DNA of 64,000 bases from Flavobacterium soyangense. Its GTDB lineage: Bacteria; Bacteroidota; Bacteroidia; Flavobacteriales; Flavobacteriaceae. The notes under the pieces are model-generated. The model was not told the DNA's origin and searched no databases. It was given only the letters and a program-made list of their open reading frames with translations. The DNA lies in the NCBI RefSeq assembly GCF_015277675.1, contig NZ_JADHEC010000021.1:1-64000 (forward strand). The letters run 5' to 3'. The translations under genes were made by a program, and so were the position numbers. Positions 30,506 to 37,774 of this stretch are shown here, piece after piece (the first letter of the stretch is position 1; every line of letters starts with the position of its first letter).

Positions 30506-33271
30506 ATGAAAAAAATTCTTGTTAATATGTTGTTTATAATGCAATTATCGTTTTGTTTTGGACAAACAAATACTGTGGTTTTAGGTAAAATATTAGATTC
30601 AAAAAATCAAAAACCAGTCGAAAGTGCAGTTGTTTCAATCCAAAACACAAACTTGACACGACTTACTGATGCAAATGGAAAATTTTATTTAGACCAGATC
30701 GCAACCGGAAAGCAATTATTGTTTATTAAAAGTGAGGGTTACAAAGATCAGTTGCTTCAAATCGAAATTATTGAAGGAAACATTTTGGATTTAGGCATAC
30801 TTGCATTAGAAATTGATTTGACACAAGAAAAACAAACGGCGTTAATAACCATTAGCGAAACTGATTTAGATGACGACAACAGCACTTCAGAAAGTACGAC
30901 AAGTTTGCTACAATCCTCACGTGATGCATTTTTACAGGCGGCGGCATATAATTTTGGGGCGGCACGATTTAGTGTTAGGGGAATAGATAACAAATATTCT
31001 AACGTAATGATTAATGGTGTTTCAATGAACCGTGTTTCTGACGGAAGACCACAATATTCAAACTGGGGCGGTTTGAATGATGCTTCTAGAAACCAAGAAT
31101 TTACAAATGGATCGGCTCCATCTGATTATGCTTTTGGAGGAATTGCAGGAACGCAAGAAATAAACACCAGAGCTTCTATTTACAGACCCGGGACAAGAAT
31201 ATCCTTTCTAAACACAAATACCAATTATAATTTTCGGGCAATGGCAACTACTTCTTCCGGAATGAATAAAAAAGGCTGGGCATATGTTGTCTCCGGCTCA
31301 AGGCGTTGGGCTCAAAATGGGTATTATGAAGGTACTGATTATAGTGCAAATTCTTTATTTGCAAGTGTCGAAAAGAAAATTAATGATAAAAACAGTCTCA
31401 ACTTCACAGCTATATATGCCCAAAATAAAAGAGGGAAAAACTCTCCAAATACTGCCGAAGCTTCTGATTTAGCAGGCATTAAATACAATTCTTATTGGGG
31501 TTTACAAGAAGGCAAAATAAGAAATTCCAGAGAGAAAAAAACAGAAGAACCTCTGTTTATGTTGACTCACTATTGGAAAATAAATTCAAAAACTAATTTG
31601 AATACCACAATTTCGTATCAAATGGGTCAAATTGGTAATAGCCGACTAGATTATACAAAAGCAGATAATCCTGACCCAACTTATTACAAAAAATTGCCAA
31701 GTTATTATTCCAATTTATTTCTAAATGGAGTGTATGTGGGTGAATCTTCGGAAAATAGTGCCAAAGCAGATTTAACCAAAGTGAGTTTTTTGGAAAACCA
31801 TCAATTAGACTGGAAAAATATTTACAAAGTTAATGGGCAAAACTTGGCAAACGGAAGCCGATTTGTATTGTATGAAGACCGAAATGACGAAAGCATTGCC
31901 ATCGCAAATTCTAATTTTTCAACACTCCTTTCGGACTATGTTTTAATGACGGCCGGCGCAAACTACTTGTATTCTAAAACAAAGAATTTTAAAAATATGC
32001 TGGATTTGTTAGGAGGAAGTTACTATACTGATATAAGCACTTTTGGTTTGAATGAAGACCAGCAACAATCTGACTTGAACAATCCTTTTAGAACATTGGG
32101 TGTGAGAGAACATTATGGCTATAATTACAATATTGCCGTTGCAAAATTGGAGGCGTTTACACAGTTTAAATTTATTTATAAAAAAATAGATTTCTATTTA
32201 GCACAATCATTCTCCCGTTCTGCTTATCAAAGAGAAGGCTTTTATAAAAATGGTTATTACCCAACGAATTCCTTGGGGAAAAGCAAAAAAATAAATTTGG
32301 ATAATTTTGGATTTAAAGGAGGTTTGACATATAAATTGAGCGGAAGAAATTATATTGATTTCAATGCAATTTATATGACAAAAGCTCCAAACACAAAAGA
32401 TGTTTTCTCGAATTCCCGCATAAACAATTCGGTTACAGACGAAATCACAAATGAAACCATCAAAGGAATAGATTTGAGTTATGTTTTTAAAACCCCAAGA
32501 TTTAAAGCAAGATTCACGGGATATTTCTCAGAAATAGTAAACTCAACCGACATAAGTTTCTATTATGCCGATGCTGTAAATAGTAGCGGAAAGGGAGCAT
32601 TTGTTTCTGAAGTTGTAACCGGAATGAACAAAAAAAATAGAGGAATTGAAACCGGTTTAGAATATCAAATAACTTCGACAATAAAGGTTACCGGAGTTGC
32701 TGCTTATGGTGAATATACCATCACCAATAATCCGAATGTAAGCTTAACCGACGATGCATCTTCTACCGTCACAAATTACGGTCAAGCCAAATTAGCAGGT
32801 TACAAACAAGCCGGAATGCCACAACAAGCTTACTCCATTGGAATAGAATATAGAGATCCAAAGTTCTGGTGGATTGGTGTCAATGAAAATTATTTAGCCT
32901 CCAATTATGTTGATGTTTCTTCCTTGTTGAGAACAGATAATTTCTATACAAATGTTGACAATGCCGGAATAACAATAAACCAATCATTGGCAGATAACTA
33001 TTTGAAACAAGAAAAATTTGATCCTTTCTTTCTGCTTAATTTGGTGGGAGGAAAATCTTGGCGGATGAAGGAAAAGACGTTGGGACTTTTCGCAACCGTC
33101 AATAACGTTTTAGACATTGCCTATAAAACAGGAGGCTTCGAGCAATCGAGAAACGCCACCTATAGACAAGAATATGAAGATCATCAAAGCAGTGGGCCAA
33201 GTGTTTTTGCTCCAAAATATTTCTACGGATATGGAAGAACTTATATGATAAATATCTATTTAAATTTTTAA
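30506..33271 (+). CDS. TonB-dependent receptor with carboxypeptidase-regulatory-like domain
   Basis: Outer-membrane transporter of 921 residues. The ATG at 30506 gives a signal peptide ending SFCFGQ. A carboxypeptidase-D regulatory-like domain (LGKILDSKNQKPVESAVVSI, TRLTDANGKFYL) is followed by a linker rich in acidic and Ser/Thr residues (SETDLDDDNSTSESTTSL), a plug domain (AARFSVRGIDNKYSNVMING) and a barrel ending TYMINIYLNF. It lacks a SusD partner but is followed after 12 bp by a DUF5689 lipoprotein and is divergent from an exported EEP-fold nuclease. The import substrate may be a nucleic-acid fragment or nucleotide; this is inference from neighbours. Confidence 0.85.
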   Translation: MKKILVNMLFIMQLSFCFGQTNTVVLGKILDSKNQKPVESAVVSIQNTNLTRLTDANGKFYLDQIATGKQLLFIKSEGYKDQLLQIEIIEGNILDLGILALEIDLTQEKQTALITISETDLDDDNSTSESTTSLLQSSRDAFLQAAAYNFGAARFSVRGIDNKYSNVMINGVSMNRVSDGRPQYSNWGGLNDASRNQEFTNGSAPSDYAFGGIAGTQEINTRASIYRPGTRISFLNTNTNYNFRAMATTSSGMNKKGWAYVVSGSRRWAQNGYYEGTDYSANSLFASVEKKINDKNSLNFTAIYAQNKRGKNSPNTAEASDLAGIKYNSYWGLQEGKIRNSREKKTEEPLFMLTHYWKINSKTNLNTTISYQMGQIGNSRLDYTKADNPDPTYYKKLPSYYSNLFLNGVYVGESSENSAKADLTKVSFLENHQLDWKNIYKVNGQNLANGSRFVLYEDRNDESIAIANSNFSTLLSDYVLMTAGANYLYSKTKNFKNMLDLLGGSYYTDISTFGLNEDQQQSDLNNPFRTLGVREHYGYNYNIAVAKLEAFTQFKFIYKKIDFYLAQSFSRSAYQREGFYKNGYYPTNSLGKSKKINLDNFGFKGGLTYKLSGRNYIDFNAIYMTKAPNTKDVFSNSRINNSVTDEITNETIKGIDLSYVFKTPRFKARFTGYFSEIVNSTDISFYYADAVNSSGKGAFVSEVVTGMNKKNRGIETGLEYQITSTIKVTGVAAYGEYTITNNPNVSLTDDASSTVTNYGQAKLAGYKQAGMPQQAYSIGIEYRDPKFWWIGVNENYLASNYVDVSSLLRTDNFYTNVDNAGITINQSLADNYLKQEKFDPFFLLNLVGGKSWRMKEKTLGLFATVNNVLDIAYKTGGFEQSRNATYRQEYEDHQSSGPSVFAPKYFYGYGRTYMINIYLNF

Positions 33272-33283
33272 AGATTGGGCATT

Positions 33284-34672
33284 ATGAAAAATAAAGTAAA
33301 AAATATTTTTATTGGAGTATTAATGGTTTTATTTACGAGTTGCGTAAGTGACACTTTTAAAGCTCCTGTTCAAGATGCATGTATTAGCCAAGGATTATCT
33401 AAAACTAAAGAAGTGGCAAACATTTATAAAATGGCAATAAATCCTGTTGTAAAAAGCCCAAGTGTAGTCCCAAATACTCCCATTTATACAGCAGAAGACA
33501 TCATAGAAGGCTATGTAATTTCAAGCGATGAAGGCGGCAATTTTTACAAAAGCATGTACTTTCAACCTTTGGATGGTACAAAAGGATTTAATCTCTCGAT
33601 AGATGAAACTAATATATATACAAAAAATTTTCAGCCTGGAAAAAAAGTGTTTCTAAAACTAAAAGGACTTGCTTATGGAAATCCAACTAGTTTTGCCGTG
33701 GGATTAACTTTTGGCGCTCCTCCGACAGAACAATATGTCGTTGACAGATTATCTGGTTTATCCTATAAAAATTATTTGATTCCTTCCTGTGATGTGATTA
33801 GCGAAGATGCCATAGTCCATAAAATAACACTGGCGCAAGCAACAAGTGATGTCTTTTTGAATACATTAGTAGAGTTTGATAATGTACAATTTACAGATGA
33901 ATCTTCAAGCGGAACTTATGACACATTCAGAAATGATGATTATGATTCAAGTATATATATTACAAACGGCATCAATTCACTTATCGTGAGAACCAGTAGA
34001 TTTGCAAATTTTGCGGGTTATAAAGTTTCTTCCGGCAAAGGTAAAATACGAGGTGTTTTGACCAAATATAATTCTAGCTACCAAATTATTTTAAGAACGG
34101 AACGCGACGTTAATATGCCGAATCCAAGGGTGGATTACATTTTGCCCATAGGCGGAACAACCATTAAATATCTCTCCACTTTAAAGGAAACTTTCGAAAG
34201 TTATGCAGTAACAACAGCTGGAGCAATCTTTCCAAAATATGTAAATGACGCTTTTTTTGGTTCCAGATATTGGGACGTGAAATCTTTTAAATCAAACAAA
34301 TACATCCAAATGTCATCGTTTGGTTCTGGGGGAACAAACAAAACTTATTTGGCAATACCAGTGGCTTTTACACCAGGAAAGAAACTTTCGTTTAAAACCA
34401 AAGATGGTTTTTATCTCGGACCTGTACTAAAAGTATATTATTCCACTAATTATATTCCTAATGGAGACATAAGCAAGGCAACGCTTGTGGATATTACTTC
34501 CAATTTTCTGATTTCGAGCGGAACATTGAATGGGTATGCAACTAATTTCATAAATAGCGGAAGCTATCTTATTCCGGCAAATTTAACCGGAAATGGTTTC
34601 TTTCTTTTCGAATATAGTGGAACTTCAACCGTAACAACTTCAATTGAAATAGATGATATTATCATAAATTAA
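33284..34672 (+). CDS. DUF5689-type lipoprotein (OB-fold-like)
   Basis: Predicted surface or outer-membrane lipoprotein with lipobox Cys in VLFTSC (residue 20). Residues about 50-280 match the DUF5689 pattern (IIEGYVISSDEGGNFYKSMY, PGKKVFLKLKGLAYG, GKIRGVLTKYNSSYQIILR), which resembles the OB-fold part of extracellular nucleases; the last 150 residues look like a beta-sandwich (LKETFESYA to SIEIDDIIIN). The ATG at 33284, 12 bp after the receptor stop, is used. It is surely co-transcribed with the receptor and may serve as its SusD-like capture protein. Length 462 residues. Confidence 0.75.
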   Translation: MKNKVKNIFIGVLMVLFTSCVSDTFKAPVQDACISQGLSKTKEVANIYKMAINPVVKSPSVVPNTPIYTAEDIIEGYVISSDEGGNFYKSMYFQPLDGTKGFNLSIDETNIYTKNFQPGKKVFLKLKGLAYGNPTSFAVGLTFGAPPTEQYVVDRLSGLSYKNYLIPSCDVISEDAIVHKITLAQATSDVFLNTLVEFDNVQFTDESSSGTYDTFRNDDYDSSIYITNGINSLIVRTSRFANFAGYKVSSGKGKIRGVLTKYNSSYQIILRTERDVNMPNPRVDYILPIGGTTIKYLSTLKETFESYAVTTAGAIFPKYVNDAFFGSRYWDVKSFKSNKYIQMSSFGSGGTNKTYLAIPVAFTPGKKLSFKTKDGFYLGPVLKVYYSTNYIPNGDISKATLVDITSNFLISSGTLNGYATNFINSGSYLIPANLTGNGFFLFEYSGTSTVTTSIEIDDIIIN

Positions 34673-34720
34673 ATGCTGTGACTTATATTTGTCATAAGAA
34701 TGAATAAAATTTAAACAAAG

Positions 34721-35722
34721 ATGAGTGCCTTTCGATTTCCCTTTATAAATAGTACCGCTGTTTTTTATAAACTTCTAATGCTTATTTTTGTTTTACAATT
34801 TTCCAATATTCAAGCTCAAACACAAATGAAAATACCGCCCCATTTACAAAAAGGAGATACAATTGCTATTTTGGCAACAGCCAGAAAAAATATTGATGAC
34901 AACCTTAAACCCGCTATAGATTTGTTGCACAGTTGGGGATTGGAAGTCGTTATAGGAAAAACCATCGGACTTGATGATAATCAATTGGCAGGAACTGATG
35001 CACAACGCGCCGAAGATTTTCAGCATCAGCTCGACAATACAAACATCAAAGCGATTTGGTGTGTTAAAGGTGGTTATGGCACGGTAAGAATAATAGATTT
35101 AATAGATTTTACTAAATTTAAGCAAAACCCAAAATGGATTATTGGCTTCAGCGATGTCACAGTAATTCACAGTTATGTTAATAAATTAAATATTGCTTCT
35201 ATCCACGGCGCAATGCCTATAACGGTCGAAAGAGCAACACCTGAAACCATAGAAAGTTTGCGAAAAGCACTTTTTGGCGAAAGCCTGGAATACAACATTC
35301 CCTTCGATTCCGTTAATAAGTTAGGAAATGCCAAAGGTGAAATCGTGGGCGGAAATTTATCTATTTTATATAGTCTGATGGGTTCCAATGCCCAAATTGA
35401 TTGCAAAGGAAAAATACTTTTCATCGAAGATATTGATGAATACTTATACCATATCGACCGAATGATGATGAGTCTGAAACGTTGTGGTTGCTTTGATAAC
35501 CTGAGTGGTTTGATTGTTGGCGGAATGACAAAAATGAGAGACAATGATATTCCTTGGGGAAAAAATGCCAACCAAATTATTGAAGATATTACCAAAGAAT
35601 ATTCATTCCCTATTGTTTATAATTTTCCTGCAGGACATTTTCACGATAACAGAGCTTTGATTTTTGGCAAACAGGTTTCATTAGAATTAACTGCAGCAAC
35701 TTCAAAGTTGACTTTTGAGTAA
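34721..35722 (+). CDS. LD-carboxypeptidase (peptidase family S66)
   Basis: Removes the terminal D-Ala from tetrapeptide stems during peptidoglycan recycling. It shows LQKGDTIAILATARK, the KGGYGTVRIIDLID segment, the nucleophilic Ser in WIIGFSDVTVIH, the Glu near FIEDIDEYLYHIDRMM and the His in FPAGHFHDNRALIFG, that is the S66 Ser-Glu-His set. The N-terminal 33 residues contain a hydrophobic stretch (LLMLIFVLQFSNIQAQ) that looks like a signal peptide, so this copy is probably exported, although many S66 enzymes are cytoplasmic. It is 48 bp behind the DUF5689 gene on the same strand. Length 333 residues. Confidence 0.88.
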   Translation: MSAFRFPFINSTAVFYKLLMLIFVLQFSNIQAQTQMKIPPHLQKGDTIAILATARKNIDDNLKPAIDLLHSWGLEVVIGKTIGLDDNQLAGTDAQRAEDFQHQLDNTNIKAIWCVKGGYGTVRIIDLIDFTKFKQNPKWIIGFSDVTVIHSYVNKLNIASIHGAMPITVERATPETIESLRKALFGESLEYNIPFDSVNKLGNAKGEIVGGNLSILYSLMGSNAQIDCKGKILFIEDIDEYLYHIDRMMMSLKRCGCFDNLSGLIVGGMTKMRDNDIPWGKNANQIIEDITKEYSFPIVYNFPAGHFHDNRALIFGKQVSLELTAATSKLTFE

Positions 35723-35785
35723 TCGTAATTTTAAGATTAAGCATTATCAAACTGAACACTGCGACTGAACACTGAATACTAAACT

Positions 35786-36145
35786 ATGGCCGATCATAAC
35801 GAATTAGGAAAACTAGGCGAAGAATTGGCTGTTGAATTTCTACAAAAAAATGGCTACGCAATTCTGGAAACCAACTGGACTTTTCAAAAAGCCGAAATTG
35901 ATATTATCGCCCAAAAAGAAAACACACTTGCCATTGTCGAAGTAAAAACTCGTTCTTCATTAGATTTTGGGTTACCTCAAGACTTTGTAAAACCTAAAAA
36001 AATCCAACTTCTGGTAAAAGCCGTAAACGAATATGTTATTTCAAATAATCTGGATATTGAGGTTCGTTTCGACATCATTGCCGTTCACAAAGAAGGTCAA
36101 TCTTTTGCAATAGAACATTTAATAGATGCTTTTTATCATTTTTGA
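35786..36145 (+). CDS. YraN family protein (UPF0102, predicted nuclease fold)
   Basis: A 119-residue protein with the YraN pattern: LGKLGEELAVEFLQKNGY, then NWTFQKAEIDIIAQKENT and IVEVKTRSS. The E-x-D-x(n)-E-V-K arrangement is that of the PD-(D/E)xK nuclease superfamily, but no confirmed activity is known to me for the family. It lies 63 bp behind the LD-carboxypeptidase gene. Its small size and cytoplasmic nature are typical. Confidence 0.88.
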   Translation: MADHNELGKLGEELAVEFLQKNGYAILETNWTFQKAEIDIIAQKENTLAIVEVKTRSSLDFGLPQDFVKPKKIQLLVKAVNEYVISNNLDIEVRFDIIAVHKEGQSFAIEHLIDAFYHF

Positions 36146-36190
36146 GCCTAAATTATTGCTAATATTTTTATAACAAATTGTTTTTTTATT

Positions 36191-36198
36191 TATCTTTG
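36191..36198 (+). promoter_or_regulatory. Bacteroidota -7 promoter element
   Basis: TATCTTTG matches the TAnnTTTG -7 consensus and lies 98 bp before the gene starting at 36296. The -33 region is only a T-rich stretch, so the call rests on the -7 box. Confidence 0.4.
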
Positions 36199-36295
36199 CG
36201 GAAAGTTTTGTTAGATTACCACAGTTTTATGCATTGGTTTTTTAGGAATAAAACGATTAAAAAGAAAGTTTCCCATTAAATAAATCAATATAATT

Positions 36296-36952
36296 ATGAA
36301 AACAGTTTCTTCAATTGTAGAAAATTACATCAAAACAAAGCCTTTTTTATTGAATGCATTGTCACTTGGAATAATCAATTTAACCTCTTTGTCCAGGAAT
36401 ATTATGATTGAATTGGAGTCTGAATTTGGCAAAGAAGTCAAACAAGGCGCGGTTGTAATGGCACTAAAAAGACTCACCGAAGAGTTGGACTTTAGACTCA
36501 ATCATAAAATTAATAAAGTAATAAAAAACATTGGCGAAATCACCGTTCGTTCGTCACTAACAGATTATACTTTTGCAGCATCAGACACTGTTTTGAACAA
36601 ACAGGCCGATTTAATTACGGATATCAATACTTTTTCAGATATATTTTATACCTCATCACGTGGTGTAAATGAAACTAATATTGTGGTAAGCAACAGTGTC
36701 AATCATCTTGTTGACAAGCATTTTGCCAATGAAAAGTTGATTCAAAAACTGGAAAATCTGGCTTCGATTACCGTAAAATTACCAAAAGAAAATATCGTTG
36801 TTCCAGGAATTTATTATTTTATTTTCCAACGTTTGGCTTGGGAAGGAATCATCATCAACGAGGTAATTTCGACTTCAAACGAATTCACCATTTTAGTAAG
36901 CGAAGACGAAGTAGATGTTGCTTTTAAAGTGATTAAGGATTTGAAGAATTAA
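36296..36952 (+). CDS. Conserved hypothetical protein, possibly ACT-domain-like
   Basis: A 218-residue cytoplasmic protein without signal peptide. The first 80 residues are helical and look like a small DNA- or protein-binding unit (NALSLGIINLTSLSRNIMIE, GAVVMALKRLTEEL). The C-terminal half has the beta-alpha-beta spacing of ACT domains (LASITVKLP, GIYYFIFQRLAWEGIIINEV, FTILVSEDEVDVAFKVIKDL). I recall related flavobacterial proteins being labelled aspartate kinase because of such a domain, but no kinase domain is present here. A regulatory role is possible; the function is unknown. Confidence 0.7.
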   Translation: MKTVSSIVENYIKTKPFLLNALSLGIINLTSLSRNIMIELESEFGKEVKQGAVVMALKRLTEELDFRLNHKINKVIKNIGEITVRSSLTDYTFAASDTVLNKQADLITDINTFSDIFYTSSRGVNETNIVVSNSVNHLVDKHFANEKLIQKLENLASITVKLPKENIVVPGIYYFIFQRLAWEGIIINEVISTSNEFTILVSEDEVDVAFKVIKDLKN

Positions 36953-36972
36953 TATTTCTTGTTCTATATTTT

Positions 36973-37050
36973 AAAGCTTCCAGCCTTTTAAAGGATACTA
37001 AAAATTATACAACTACCAAAGCTTCCAGCCTTTAAAAGGCTGGAAGCTTT
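36973..37050. repeat. REP-like palindromic element, left side of the RAYT gene
   Basis: The full element is a perfect 33-bp palindrome at 37018-37050 (arms AAAGCTTCCAGCCTTT and its reverse complement around one A), preceded by TACC. A partial copy of the same element, complete in the left arm only, lies at 36973-36994. The full element with TACC (37014-37050) is repeated identically at 37724-37760 on the other side of the transposase gene. The palindrome followed by a T run may also terminate the upstream gene. Confidence 0.85.
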
Positions 37051-37072
37051 TTTAAAAATAAACAATTTAATT

Positions 37073-37681
37073 ATGAATCCAATTCCTCTTGAAAATGGCA
37101 AATATTATCATATATACAACAGAGGAAATAATGGAATTGATTTGTTTTTTGATGTTGAAAACTACAACCATTTTTTAAGACTTTACGAAAAGTATATTGA
37201 CCCAATTGCAGAGACTTTCGCCTGGTGTTTAATGAAAAATCATTTTCATATTCTGGTTTATATCAAGGAAACGAATGAAATTGACACAACAAAATTAGAA
37301 TATTCTTCAACCGAGAAACCAAAAATGCTAAGTGCATCAAAACAGTTTTCAAATTTATTCAACGCTTATACTCTAGCAATGAATAAACGTTATAACCGAA
37401 CTGGAAGTTTATTTGAGAAAAACTTTAAAAGAAAAGTTGTCGCTTCAGAAAATTATTTTCAAAAACTGATTTTTTACATCCACAACAATCCTGTTCATCA
37501 TAAATTTACCGAAAATATCTTAGAATATCCTTGGACTTCTTATGGTACAATCATTTCAACAAAACAAACAAAATTACAACGGAACAGAGTTATAGAATCC
37601 TTTCATGATTTGGAAAACTTCAAATATTATCATTCTATAAACCAGGATTTAGATGAGATTGAAGATTTAATTATTGAATAA
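37073..37681 (+). CDS. REP-associated tyrosine transposase (RAYT, Y1/TnpA_REP family)
   Basis: Single-strand-DNA transposase related to the IS200/IS605 Y1 enzymes. The N-terminus reads KYYHIYNRGNNGIDLFFD; the metal-binding HUH motif is in WCLMKNHFHILVYIKE (His-Phe-His); the catalytic Tyr is in LIFYIHNNPVHHKF; PWTSYGTI follows. The length of 202 residues is typical of RAYTs. The gene starts 22 bp after a palindromic repeat and is followed 46 bp later by an identical one, the arrangement expected when the enzyme acts on REP-like hairpins. The gene looks intact. Confidence 0.92.
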   Translation: MNPIPLENGKYYHIYNRGNNGIDLFFDVENYNHFLRLYEKYIDPIAETFAWCLMKNHFHILVYIKETNEIDTTKLEYSSTEKPKMLSASKQFSNLFNAYTLAMNKRYNRTGSLFEKNFKRKVVASENYFQKLIFYIHNNPVHHKFTENILEYPWTSYGTIISTKQTKLQRNRVIESFHDLENFKYYHSINQDLDEIEDLIIE

Positions 37682-37723
37682 TTTTTTTTCAAAAAACTAC
37701 CAGCCTCGAAATTAAGTATAGTT

Positions 37724-37760
37724 TACCAAAGCTTCCAGCCTTTAAAAGGCTGGAAGCTTT
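37724..37760. repeat. REP-like palindromic element, right side of the RAYT gene
   Basis: Identical over 37 bp (TACC plus the 33-bp palindrome) to the element at 37014-37050, in the same orientation. A degenerate piece (CTACCAGCC) lies just before it at 37698-37706. It falls between the convergent RAYT and NHL-repeat genes, so it may also act as a terminator. Confidence 0.85.
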
Positions 37761-37774
37761 AAAAAACTCAAAAA

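Noticed and set aside
36973..37760. Palindromes as ordinary terminators only
   Set aside because: The two copies are identical over 37 bp and bracket a RAYT gene, and a partial third copy exists, which points to REP-like elements even if they also terminate transcription.
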